Origin: Bradyrhizobium sp. CSA112
GTDB taxonomy: Bacteria; Pseudomonadota; Alphaproteobacteria; Rhizobiales; Xanthobacteraceae
NCBI RefSeq assembly: GCF_029051645.1
Contig: NZ_JAACFS010000027.1
Span: 44,369-108,368, forward strand
DNA: 64,000 bases
Direction: 5' to 3'
Below are positions 37,616 through 45,264 of the stretch, in pieces (the stretch's first letter is position 1; every line of letters starts with the position of its first letter). Made by a program: the position numbers and the translations under genes. Below the pieces are notes generated by a model. It was not told the DNA's origin, did no database searches, and saw only the letters and a list, made by a program, of their open reading frames with translations.

Positions 37616-38755
37616 ATGTCAAAGGAATATGACGTCGCAGTCGTGGGCGGCGGCCTGCTCGGCTCCGCTATTGCCTGGGGTCTTGGCCGGCTCGGCAAGA
37701 ATGCCGTTGTTCTCGACGAGGGCGATATCGCCAAGCGCGCCTCGCGGGCAAATTTCGCGCTGGTCTGGGTGCAGAGCAAGGGGCTTGGCATGTCGGCCTA
37801 TACCGGCTGGACGGTGCGGGCGTCCGAAACCTGGGGCAAGCTCGCCGTCGAATTGAAAGATCAGACCGGGCTCGACGTCGCCCTGCAGCAGAACGGCGGT
37901 TTCCACCTGACTCTCGGCGAGGACGAGTTTGCGCAGCGCGCTCAACTTGTCACACGCATGCACAACCAGGTGGGCGCGGCAGATTACAAGATGGAGATGC
38001 TGTCGGCGTCGGAGGTCCGAAAGATGCTGCCGCTGATTGGTCCAGAGGTCTCCGGCGGCAGCTTCTGTCCGCTGGACGGGCACGTGAATTCGCTGCGCAC
38101 CTTCCGCGCCTTCCACACCGGGCTGAAACTGTTCGGCGTCGACTATTTTCCCGAGCGGCCGGTCTCCGTGATCGCCCGGAGCGGCGGCGAATTCCGGCTG
38201 TCGACGCCGCAGGGCGAGATCCGCGCCGGCAAGGTTGTGCTCTCCGCCGGCAACGCCAACCAGTCGCTCGCACCGATGGTTGGCTTGTCGGCGCCGATGG
38301 GCCCGACGCGCGGCCAGATCGTGGTGACCGAGCGCACCATGCCGTTCCTGCCGCATCCGCTGACCACTATTCGCCAGACCGACGAGGGCACGGTGATGAT
38401 CGGAGACAGCAAGGAAGATCAACTTGACGATCGCACGCTGAACCATTCGGTGAGCGCCGTGATGGCGGATCGCGCGCAGCGCATGTTTCCTCATCTGGCC
38501 CGCCTGAACGTCGTGCGCACCTGGTCCGGCATCCGCGTGATGCCGCAGGACGGCTTCCCGATCTACGATCAGTCGGAGAGTGCGCCCGGCGCCTTCGTCA
38601 CCTGCTGTCATTCCGGTGTGACGCTCGCCTCCAATCACGCCTTCGAGATTGCCCGGATGGTGGCGGCTGGCGCGCTTGAACCGGAACTTGTCGGCGCGTT
38701 CTCGGCTCGCCGCTTTGACACCAACCATGCTGCGACAGGCAGCGGCTACTACTGA
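37616..38755 (+). CDS. FAD-dependent oxidoreductase, DAO family (OoxB/HcnC-like) 1
   Basis: A 379-residue flavoprotein. The ATG at 37616, 19 bases after the permease stop, is chosen because the dinucleotide-binding motif follows at once: YDVAVVGGGLLGSAIAWGL (5 to 23). The substrate/FAD domain continues with RGQIVVTERTM, TVMIGDSKED and the C-terminal GxxxRVMPQDGFPIYD. This is the D-amino acid oxidase fold used in glycine oxidase, HcnC and the B subunits of opine and D-hydroxyproline oxidases. It would oxidise a C-N bond of an amino-acid-derived compound to an imine. Electrons probably pass to the 2Fe-2S and FAD/BFD subunits encoded next rather than to oxygen. The exact substrate is not deducible. 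Confidence 0.85.
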   Translation: MSKEYDVAVVGGGLLGSAIAWGLGRLGKNAVVLDEGDIAKRASRANFALVWVQSKGLGMSAYTGWTVRASETWGKLAVELKDQTGLDVALQQNGGFHLTLGEDEFAQRAQLVTRMHNQVGAADYKMEMLSASEVRKMLPLIGPEVSGGSFCPLDGHVNSLRTFRAFHTGLKLFGVDYFPERPVSVIARSGGEFRLSTPQGEIRAGKVVLSAGNANQSLAPMVGLSAPMGPTRGQIVVTERTMPFLPHPLTTIRQTDEGTVMIGDSKEDQLDDRTLNHSVSAVMADRAQRMFPHLARLNVVRTWSGIRVMPQDGFPIYDQSESAPGAFVTCCHSGVTLASNHAFEIARMVAAGALEPELVGAFSARRFDTNHAATGSGYY

Positions 38756-38799
38756 CATGAGACGACTCCAACGCGAGAGAAGGGGCGAAGAGGCATCCA

Positions 38800-39096
38800 A
38801 TGTTCAAACGATTCGACCAGGACAGCAGAAGACCGGTGCACATCGTCGTGGACGGGGCCGCCGTCGCCGCGCGCGAGGGCGATACGGTTTCCGCTGCGCT
38901 GCTCGCCTCCGGCCGTGACGTGCGCCGCGCAACCGCGGTGAGCGGCGCGCCGCGCTTGCCCTATTGCATGATGGGCGTGTGTTTCGATTGCCTCGTCACC
39001 ATCGACGGCATCGGCAATCGCCAGGGCTGCCTGGTGCCCGTCGCCGAGGGCATGCAGATCGAGATCCAAAAGGGCAAAAGGGAGATCGGCCGATGA
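38800..39096 (+). CDS. 2Fe-2S subunit of amine/opine oxidase (HcnA-like)
   Basis: A 98-residue ferredoxin-like protein. Four cysteines fit a plant-type 2Fe-2S cluster in the HcnA layout: Cys56, Cys61 and Cys64 in YCMMGVCFDC, and Cys77 in QGCLVP. Proteins of this size are the small subunit of HcnABC-type or opine-oxidase-type complexes and of the D-hydroxyproline dehydrogenase. It would shuttle electrons between the flavin subunits. It starts 44 bases after the first DAO gene and its stop overlaps the next start as ATGA. All cluster ligands are present. Confidence 0.9.
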   Translation: MFKRFDQDSRRPVHIVVDGAAVAAREGDTVSAALLASGRDVRRATAVSGAPRLPYCMMGVCFDCLVTIDGIGNRQGCLVPVAEGMQIEIQKGKREIGR

Positions 39097-40511
39097 ACGT
39101 GGCCCCCAAGCGCGATAGCTACGACGTCGTGGTCATCGGGGCAGGGCCCGCCGGGCTCGCCGCCGCAGCGACCGCGGCCGAAGCTGACCTGTCGACGCTG
39201 CTGCTCGACGAGAATGCCGGCCCCGGCGGTCAGGTCTGGCGCGCCATCGCCTCGACCCCGGTAACGGAACGCGACCGCCTCGGCTCCGACTATTGGGCGG
39301 GCGCGGAGCTCGTTCGCGCGGTGCGCACGAGCGGGGCCGAAATCATCCAGCGTGCGACGGTCTGGAGCCTTGACCGCCACCTCGAGGTCGGCGTGTCAAT
39401 CGACGGCGCGTCGTCCCTCGTCAAGGCGCGCCGCGTGATCCTGGCAACAGGCGCGCTGGAGCGGCCGTTTCCGATTCCCGGTTGGACACTTCCTGGGGTG
39501 ATGACCGCAGGCGCCGCGCAGACGATGCTGAAGTCCTCAGGGCTCGTGCCGGATGGGCAGACGGTGATCGCCGGCCAGGGACCGCTGCTTTGGTTGCTCG
39601 CGGCGCAGATCCTGCGCCTTGGTGGCCGCATCGACCGCATCCTCGATACGACCGAGCGTCGAAACTATTTTGCCGCGCTGCCCCACGCCTTCGCCTTCAT
39701 GACCTCGCCCTATTTCGCAAAGGGCCTTGCCATGATGCGGGAAGTGCGGGCGAAAGTGCCGGTGGTGACCGGAGTGAGCGAACTTTCTGCCGCTGGCGAC
39801 GGCCGGCTTGCAACCGTGACCTATGCGGCCGGCAGCCGACGCGAGACAATTCCAGCCGAGTTGCTGCTGCTGCACCAGGGTGTGGTGCCCAACGTCAATC
39901 TCGCGATGGCGGCCGGGGTCGAGCATCGCTGGGACGACCTGCAGCTCTGCTGGTCGCCGGCTCTTGATCACAACGGCAGCACGTCGGTCGAGGGCATCGC
40001 GATCGCCGGCGATGGGGCCGGGATCGGCGGCGCCGAAGCTGCCCTTGTTCGCGGCCGTATCGCGGCGCGCGCTGCGGTCGAGGCGCTGGCACCTGCGGCG
40101 GCTGCGACGCTTGCACCGATGGCAACCTTCAGAGCATCGCTGGCGCAGGCCGAGCGCGGCCGTGCCTTCCTCGACACGCTGTTCCGCCCCGCCCGGCAGT
40201 TCCGGATCCCCTCAGGCGATACCATCGTCTGCCGCTGCGAGGAGGTCACGGCCAAGGACATTCTCGACGCCGTCGCGATCGGTGCGACCGGTCCCAACCA
40301 GCTCAAGGCCTATCGCCGCAGCGGCATGGGTCCCTGCCAGGGCCGGCTCTGCGGCCTGACCGTCACTGAACTGATGGCGCAGGCCCGTGGCAAGAATCCG
40401 CAGGAGATCGGCTATTATCGGCTGCGCGCACCGGTGAAGCCGATCACGCTCGCGGAGCTGGCGGCGATGCCGAAGACAGAAGCCGACGTCCAGGCGGTGG
40501 TGCGCGGATGA
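39093..40511 (+). CDS. FAD/NAD(P)-dependent oxidoreductase with BFD-type 2Fe-2S domain (HcnB/OoxA-like)
   Basis: A 472-residue protein starting inside the ferredoxin stop. The N-terminal FAD motif is VVVIGAGPAGLAAAATAAEA (12 to 31), followed by a GG-x-V-W-R segment. A second nucleotide-binding region appears at TVIAGQGPLLWLLAAQIL, and the FAD-closing motif AIAGDGAGIGGAEAA comes near residue 305. The C-terminus is a bacterioferredoxin-ferredoxin-like 2Fe-2S domain with Cys380, Cys382 (CRCEE), Cys415 and Cys420 (GPCQGRLCG). This is the HcnB, OoxA or D-hydroxyproline dehydrogenase alpha type. It probably takes electrons from the DAO subunit and passes them to the respiratory chain. Confidence 0.9.
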   Translation: MNVAPKRDSYDVVVIGAGPAGLAAAATAAEADLSTLLLDENAGPGGQVWRAIASTPVTERDRLGSDYWAGAELVRAVRTSGAEIIQRATVWSLDRHLEVGVSIDGASSLVKARRVILATGALERPFPIPGWTLPGVMTAGAAQTMLKSSGLVPDGQTVIAGQGPLLWLLAAQILRLGGRIDRILDTTERRNYFAALPHAFAFMTSPYFAKGLAMMREVRAKVPVVTGVSELSAAGDGRLATVTYAAGSRRETIPAELLLLHQGVVPNVNLAMAAGVEHRWDDLQLCWSPALDHNGSTSVEGIAIAGDGAGIGGAEAALVRGRIAARAAVEALAPAAAATLAPMATFRASLAQAERGRAFLDTLFRPARQFRIPSGDTIVCRCEEVTAKDILDAVAIGATGPNQLKAYRRSGMGPCQGRLCGLTVTELMAQARGKNPQEIGYYRLRAPVKPITLAELAAMPKTEADVQAVVRG

Positions 40512-41629
40512 CGAAGCTCGCGGATGCCATCATTGTCGGTGGCGGCATCCACGGATGCTCGACCGCGCTTCACATGTGCCTCGCGGGCATGAAGCCGGTG
40601 CTGATCGAGAAGGACTATGCCGGCCGCCACGCCTCGGGGGTGAACGCCGGTGGCGTTCGTCAACTCGCACGGCATGTCGCGGAAATCCCGCTCTCGATCC
40701 GCTCGATGGGAATTTGGGAGCGGATTGAAGAGCTGGTCGACGACACCTGCGGCTTCGAAAGCCACGGCCAGGTGCTGGTCGCCGAGAACGACGCCGAATT
40801 CGATGCCTGTCGCGCGCGCGTCGCCGAGCTGAACGCGCTCGGCTTCACCCATGAGGAGCTGATCGACGGGCCGGAGCTGCGGCGGCTGGTGCCGGCGGTG
40901 GCCGAGAGCTGCCCTGGCGGTGTGGTGTCGCGGCGCGATGGCGCGGCCGATCCAGCCAGAACTACCACCGCGTTCCGCCGCAAGGCTGCCGCGCTCGGCG
41001 CAACCGTCTGTGAAGGCGTGGCAGCGACCAACATTCGAAAAGAAGATGGGTTGTGGCGGGTGGATGTCGGCGCCGATAGCTATGCTGGGCCGGTGCTCGT
41101 CAATGCCGCCGGGGCATGGGCCGGCGGCATCGCCGCGGCGCTCGGCGAGCCGGTGCCGGTTGAGACCGTGGCGCCGATGCTGATGATCACCTCCCGCGTG
41201 CCGCATTTCATCGATCCGGTGGTCATCCTGCGTGGCCGCAAACTCTCCTTCAAACAGTTCGCCGACGGCACCGTGCTGATCGGCGGGGGGCATCTGGCAA
41301 CGCCGGACCAGGATCGAAATGAAACGGTGCTGGACTGGCGCGGCCTCGCCATCAGCGCACGCACCGTGTTCGAGCTATTCCCCGTGATGCGCAGCGCCAC
41401 CATTGTCCGCGCCTGGGCCGGCATCGAGGCGCGGACGCGCGACGAACTGCCCGTGCTCGGCCCGAGCGCGCGCCACTCGGGGCTCTATCACCAATTCGGC
41501 TTTTCGCTGCATGGCTTCCAGCTCGGCCCCGGCGCGGGCGCCGTGATGACGGAGTTGATCGCCAACGGCGGCACCCAGACACGGATCGGCGATCTCAGCA
41601 TCGACCGCTTTCATCGTTCCACACCCTAG
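40508..41629 (+). CDS. FAD-dependent oxidoreductase, DAO family (OoxB/HcnC-like) 2
   Basis: A 373-residue flavoprotein, overlapping the previous gene by four bases. The FAD motif is DAIIVGGGIHGCSTALHM (6 to 23). Further family marks are ASGVNAGGVRQLARH (about 43 to 57), VLVNAAGAWAGGI (about 197 to 209), and the C-terminal RAWAGIEARTRDELPVLGPS and FGFSLHGFQLGPGAG. It is clearly a second member of the same family as the gene at 37616, but not a close copy. The presence of two DAO-type subunits around a single 2Fe-2S/BFD pair is unusual: either two oxidases share one electron-transfer module, or two steps of one pathway are carried out. Substrate unknown. Confidence 0.87.
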   Translation: MTKLADAIIVGGGIHGCSTALHMCLAGMKPVLIEKDYAGRHASGVNAGGVRQLARHVAEIPLSIRSMGIWERIEELVDDTCGFESHGQVLVAENDAEFDACRARVAELNALGFTHEELIDGPELRRLVPAVAESCPGGVVSRRDGAADPARTTTAFRRKAAALGATVCEGVAATNIRKEDGLWRVDVGADSYAGPVLVNAAGAWAGGIAAALGEPVPVETVAPMLMITSRVPHFIDPVVILRGRKLSFKQFADGTVLIGGGHLATPDQDRNETVLDWRGLAISARTVFELFPVMRSATIVRAWAGIEARTRDELPVLGPSARHSGLYHQFGFSLHGFQLGPGAGAVMTELIANGGTQTRIGDLSIDRFHRSTP

Positions 41630-41648
41630 AACCCTAGATGAGGACATC

Positions 41649-41996
41649 ATGAACATCATCCGCAGCATCCGTACGCCGATCATGCACCGCGCAGTTGAAG
41701 CCAATGGGTTTGTGTTCGTCGGCGGCACGATCGCCGACGACACCAGCGCCTCGATGGGCGAGCAGACTCGCAACATCCTCGGCAAGATTGCCGGCTATTT
41801 GAAAGAGGCGGGCACGGATGCAACCCGCGTCGTCAGCGCCTCGATCTTCGTGACTGATCTGTCCAAGAAAAAGGAGATGGATGCGGCTTGGCTCGAATTT
41901 TTCGGCAACCACCTGCCGGCGCGAGCAACGGTCGATGTGGCCGATCTCGGCGGCGGCGCCTTGATTGAGGTAGTTGTCACGGCGCTCAAAGGCTGA
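41649..41996 (+). CDS. RidA-family enamine/imine deaminase
   Basis: A 115-residue protein of the RidA (YjgF/UK114) family, of normal length for the group. Family marks are FVFVGGTIADD (21 to 31), an internal TRNILGKIAGYL helix, and the end motif LPARATVDVADLGGGALIEV, where Arg92 sits where the catalytic arginine of RidA is expected and Glu107 follows. RidA hydrolyses reactive enamine and imine intermediates to ketones and ammonia. That fits a product of the two DAO-type oxidases in the same operon. It begins 19 bases after the second oxidase and is the last gene of the run. Confidence 0.9.
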   Translation: MNIIRSIRTPIMHRAVEANGFVFVGGTIADDTSASMGEQTRNILGKIAGYLKEAGTDATRVVSASIFVTDLSKKKEMDAAWLEFFGNHLPARATVDVADLGGGALIEVVVTALKG

Positions 41997-42166
41997 CCAC
42001 ACGCTGGCCTGCTTGTTGCTGACAGCGGCTGCCGTCCCAGAATCGTGGAGGTCGATGCCTGGCGCGATCTCAAACTGGTTCGAGAGTGGCGCACACTATC
42101 AGATATCTGGTGGAGCGCGCCACGCGGGCACGTCGCGGCAAAATTCATCGCCACCACGGTTCATCA

Positions 42167-43072
42167 TCAATGAGGCATGGATGATTTGACCGCCGCGACC
42201 GAATCCTGGGTAACCATCTCAGCCAGGCCGTCCGGGACAACGCCGCGGGCGGCGATGGCGACTTGCGTGCGGTTGCAGACGCCCAACTTGCGCATGATCT
42301 CGCGGACATGAACCTTGACTGTCGTTTCGGTCATGCCGAGCTTGCGACCGATCACCTTGTTGGGGTCGCCCTGGCAAAGGCACGCGAGAACGGCGTACTG
42401 CCGTTCGGTAAACTCGGGTGCATGCCGCGCGCCGTTGGAGCCATTAGACCCATGGGAAGACCCGTTAGAGCCGCGGCTGACGCCGCGGTCGCTCGCCGCC
42501 TTGCCGTCGAAAAGGAAGACTTGTTGCTCGTATAGGCCGTCGTCCGGTCCGAGGGGCGGCGCCTGCATCTGTTGCTCGGGGGGCGGGAGTGATTGCTCCT
42601 GGGAAAGATCAGGCAGTCTGTATTCGATGGGCGGCGAACTGAGGGACTGGCTGGCCAGGACGGCGGTCGGCGGAAAATAGGTACCGCCATGGAGGACGAA
42701 CGAAAGGGCCTGCAGCGCGAGCTCGGGCGCCATGGAGTTGCTGAAGTAACCCTGGGCCCCGCAACGCATCGCGGCGAGGACGGTGGCGGGATGTTCATCG
42801 TCGGAGACGATGGCGAGCGCGGCGTCCCGGCGAAGCGTATGCAACACCTGTATCTCGGTGAAGACCTCGTAGGGAGAGGGCGCGCCGACGCTGTAAATCA
42901 GCATGTCGCATTCGGCGCGTTCGGCAAGCTTCGCGTGCGCTTCGTCAGGATCGAGCGAAATCAGCTCGACGTTTTCATCCCTGGCCCACGGACTTAAGAA
43001 GCTCTCCGCGCGGGCTCGCCTAAAGGCCATCGAATCTACAATAAAAACGGTCTTCTTGGGTGGGACCGACAT
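42167..43072 (-). CDS. LuxR-family regulator with degenerate receiver domain
   Basis: A 301-residue protein. The ATG at 43072 is preferred to an upstream GTG because AAGGGG precedes it and the receiver fold starts at once. Residues 7 to 130 resemble a response-regulator receiver, but key residues are changed. The usual Asp-Asp pair is Asp13-Ser14 (FIVDSM), the phospho-acceptor position in DMLIYSVGAP is Tyr60/Ser61, and the conserved lysine is Asn112 (GYFSNSM). A Pro/Gln and then Ser/Gly/Asn-rich linker (145 to 216) leads to a LuxR helix-turn-helix (221 to 278: TERQYAVLACLCQG, IGRKLGMTETTVKVHVREIM). It probably controls the neighbouring secretion locus without classical phosphorylation. No histidine kinase gene is nearby. 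Confidence 0.85.
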   Translation of the reverse strand: MSVPPKKTVFIVDSMAFRRARAESFLSPWARDENVELISLDPDEAHAKLAERAECDMLIYSVGAPSPYEVFTEIQVLHTLRRDAALAIVSDDEHPATVLAAMRCGAQGYFSNSMAPELALQALSFVLHGGTYFPPTAVLASQSLSSPPIEYRLPDLSQEQSLPPPEQQMQAPPLGPDDGLYEQQVFLFDGKAASDRGVSRGSNGSSHGSNGSNGARHAPEFTERQYAVLACLCQGDPNKVIGRKLGMTETTVKVHVREIMRKLGVCNRTQVAIAARGVVPDGLAEMVTQDSVAAVKSSMPH

Positions 43073-43201
43073 AACGCGCCCCTTAATGTTACATCCTATG
43101 ATATCGACAGGTTTCTTCCGAGACCCCAAAGGTCGCTATGAAATAGATCACGTAGTATCTTAATTGTGCAGAAAAGTTTACACTCGTTGGAACGAAATGC
43201 C

Positions 43202-43232
43202 AAGATAGGGATGTGTGACAGGAAGTTGTCAA
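43202..43232 (-). promoter_or_regulatory. Candidate sigma-70-like promoter of the LuxR gene
   Basis: On the minus strand TTGACA (43232 to 43227) is followed 19 bases later by TATCTT (43207 to 43202), about 130 bases before the LuxR start. The -35 box is perfect; the spacing is slightly long. Confidence 0.4.
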
Positions 43233-43250
43233 AAAAATGGGAACTGCAAT

Positions 43251-43272
43251 AGGATAGCAGCAGGATAGCAGC
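43251..43272 (+). repeat. Two tandem copies of an 11-bp unit
   Basis: AGGATAGCAGC occurs twice back to back, in the gap between the divergent LuxR and HEPN-like genes. It could be a regulator site or simple slippage. Confidence 0.6.
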
Positions 43273-43431
43273 AAGAATGCGACATTTTTCCAGCGAGTGC
43301 TGCGGAGAATTTCATGCGTTGATTGCATAAAGGAGTTCCTCCAACCTTCGTTATTATATCTTTCGATATATACTTCTTTGGCGACGAAGCCCTTTACGAT
43401 CAAATGATGATAGGCCTGATCTTTCGGAGAC

Positions 43432-44025
43432 ATGGCCATGTTTGTCAGCAAGCTGCCGCCAAAGCCGGATTTTGACATGCTCGCCGCCGCGGCGCCCGCG
43501 TCGGCGGATCGCCGTACGTTCGTCCTCGCTTTGATGGGAAACCTGATCTGCAGTTGGTCGAATAACGAAAGCCTTTTCATCTACGTGCTGATGATTCTGT
43601 TGCGGACCGACGAGGCTTCTGCCGCAGTCGTGTTCGCGACATTGAACACCACCCGCGCGAGACTCGATCTGATCCAGCGACTGGCCAAGATCAGGATTAC
43701 CGACAAGGCTCTGTCGAAAAATCTGACAGCGCTCATCGAACGTTTCTCGGAATCCACCAAGGTTCGCAATGAATTGAATCATTGCATGTTCATTTTTGAT
43801 TCCGCGGGCGCCATCACCCACACGCAGTCGATGCGATTGATGGAAACAAGGGCGAGCCTGAGGTTCGGAGAGATCAAGGCGCTGGACGAAAGCCGTCTGC
43901 AGGAGATGGTGCGGACGACCCACGAAATGACGAAGATCAACCGCGATATCTGGGATCTGCTGCCGCGCCTTGAAGCGCATGTTCACAGCGTGAAGTCCCA
44001 GAGCGTGCCGCGCGACGCGGCTTGA
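43432..44025 (+). CDS. Hypothetical protein, possible HEPN fold
   Basis: A 197-residue, mainly helical protein with no signal peptide. The ATG at 43432 is used; a second ATG two codons later is equally possible. Residues 28 to 60 are a moderately hydrophobic helix pair (TFVLALMGNLICSW, LFIYVLMILL). The sequence STKVRNELNHCMF (108 to 120) carries R-N-x-x-x-H (Arg112 to His117), the pattern of the active site of HEPN-superfamily proteins, which are often ribonucleases or nucleic-acid binding helical bundles. The motif alone does not prove the fold. There is no neighbouring nucleotidyltransferase (MNT) partner, so it is not a standard HEPN/MNT toxin pair. It is divergent from the LuxR gene and 304 bases before the secretion genes. 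Confidence 0.6.
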   Translation: MAMFVSKLPPKPDFDMLAAAAPASADRRTFVLALMGNLICSWSNNESLFIYVLMILLRTDEASAAVVFATLNTTRARLDLIQRLAKIRITDKALSKNLTALIERFSESTKVRNELNHCMFIFDSAGAITHTQSMRLMETRASLRFGEIKALDESRLQEMVRTTHEMTKINRDIWDLLPRLEAHVHSVKSQSVPRDAA

Positions 44026-44329
44026 AACAGGTCGGCGATAACGAACGACCATGCGTCGTCGCGCCGCTATTCATCCAAAAGTCTGACTCGTTCTGAACGC
44101 CAATCGTGCCGATTGTTGATATCGCAAGATACAACGAAGGATCGAATGCGTGCATGTTGTTGTCGAAGATGTGGCGGCATTCTGACCGTGCCGTCGTTCG
44201 CAATAACGCGAGTGCCGGCAGTCGGAAGAAACCGACGTTAAAGAGCACCGCCGCGCTTCGAAGACCGCAGACTTAGAAGATCAGCGCTCTCCGTTCAGCC
44301 CGCGATGCTCCAAACCACAGGAGCTCGTC
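44026..44329. other. Intergenic region, 304 bp, before the secretion operon
   Basis: No gene is supported. The end has a strong ribosome binding site (AGGAGCTCGTC before the ATG at 44330), so the region probably holds the promoter of the low-complexity protein gene. I could not assign clear promoter boxes. Confidence 0.5.
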
Positions 44330-45124
44330 ATGCCTCTTTATGATCCCAACGACCAGGAACAAGATCAGGACCAGAAGCAAGACCAGTTGCAGGCGCAGGC
44401 CAATCTCCAGGCTCAATTGCAGGGCCAGGGTCAAGGCCAGGGCCAATTCCAGGTCGCGGTACAGTCGCTCGAGTCCAAGAGCGACAACGAGAACGACAAC
44501 GAGAATGACAATGACAATGACAACGACAACAAGAATGAGAACGAGAACAAGAACGAGAACGAGGTCGAAAACAAGCTCGACAACGAGGTAGATAACGATC
44601 TCGATAACGACGTCGAAAACAAGATCGACAACGACATCGAAAACAAGATCGAAAACACCGTCGAGAGCAAGGTGGATGTCGATGTCGATGTGGATGTCGA
44701 TGTTGACACAGAAGGGCTGAGCACCCCGGTCATCGCTCTCCACAACTTCGACACGTGGGGTTCTGTTGTCATGCCTGATGTCGTGAATCAGACGATGAAC
44801 AACGGCAACCAGTTCAATATTGATCAGGTCAACAACCTGGTCGATTACGACGTCAACAACTCGCAAGCCACCTACAATGGTGGCGGCGGCGGCGGATATC
44901 CGGGCGCAGGCTTCGATATGGAAGCCAAGATCGAGGACGCCGGCGGGTCCAGCGTCGACGAGAACGATATTGGCGCGCGTGCGAACGTTTCTTCCAGCGC
45001 CGATGCGGTTATCAACCAGTCTGCATTCGACCAGAACATCACGCAGGGTGCGAACATCCAGTTCAACAGCATTACCATTCAGTCTGCAGGTCACGATCTG
45101 CACGATGGTGGCGATACGCTCTAG
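44330..45124 (+). CDS. Asn/Asp/Glu-alternating low-complexity protein, probable secreted product
   Basis: A 264-residue acidic protein with a strong ribosome binding site. Residues 8 to 45 are Gln-rich (DQEQDQDQKQDQ, LQGQGQGQGQ). Residues 51 to 125 alternate a polar or charged residue with Asn or Asp (NDNENDNDNDND, then VDNDLDNDVENKIDND, then VDVDVDVDVDVD). Such strict alternation favours extended or beta structure and calcium binding. Residues 130 to 264 are more varied, Asn/Gly-rich (QTMNNGNQFNIDQVNNLVD, GGGGGGYPGAGF). There is no N-terminal signal peptide, as expected of type I secretion substrates. The exporter is encoded downstream, after a terminator-like hairpin. It is probably a secreted surface or matrix protein; no classic RTX nonapeptide was seen. 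Confidence 0.75.
   Translation: MPLYDPNDQEQDQDQKQDQLQAQANLQAQLQGQGQGQGQFQVAVQSLESKSDNENDNENDNDNDNDNKNENENKNENEVENKLDNEVDNDLDNDVENKIDNDIENKIENTVESKVDVDVDVDVDVDTEGLSTPVIALHNFDTWGSVVMPDVVNQTMNNGNQFNIDQVNNLVDYDVNNSQATYNGGGGGGYPGAGFDMEAKIEDAGGSSVDENDIGARANVSSSADAVINQSAFDQNITQGANIQFNSITIQSAGHDLHDGGDTL
44481..44705 (+). repeat. Hexanucleotide-type coding repeat (GAC-AAC/GAG-AAC units)
   Basis: The DNA is built of near-repeats of 6 bases such as AACGAC, AATGAC and AACGAG, then 24-base units, then GTCGAT units. This underlies the alternating acidic segment of the protein. Such arrays can expand or shrink by slippage. Confidence 0.8.
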
Positions 45125-45134
45125 TCTCGCGTTC

Positions 45135-45170
45135 GACCCGCGCGGCGTTAGCCGCGCGGGTCATTTCTTC
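45135..45170 (+). terminator. Strong hairpin after the low-complexity gene
   Basis: A perfect 12-bp stem, GACCCGCGCGGC and GCCGCGCGGGTC, with a GTTA loop, followed by ATTTCTTC. It lies 10 bases after the stop. It probably ends or attenuates transcription before the 645-aa protein gene. Confidence 0.7.
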
Positions 45171-45264
45171 GCAATTCATTTCAGTTCCGTCGCCGCAGTT
45201 GCCGACAAGAGGCTGTGGGGTCGCCGTGCGGCCCCAACAGCTCGCGGCGACAGGGGAGGTTCCC

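Larger units (their letters stand above)
43073..43431. other. Divergent intergenic region, 359 bp
   Basis: AT-richer than its surroundings. It holds a candidate promoter for the LuxR gene and an 11-bp tandem repeat, described separately. No gene is supported. Confidence 0.6.

Noticed and set aside
43181..43215. EcfG-type promoter starting at GGAAC near 43190
   Set aside because: GGAAC is present but no CGTT-type -10 box follows at 16 or 17 bases.
44481..44705. CRISPR-like array
   Set aside because: Repeats are short (6 to 24 bases), in frame with a coding sequence and have no unique spacers.
44273..45103. Minus-strand frame rich in Val/Ile/Leu opposite the Asn/Asp protein, looking like a membrane protein
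   Set aside because: The hydrophobic alternation (V-x-V-x) is simply the antisense of GAC/AAC/GAG codons. The plus frame has the ribosome binding site and the terminator.
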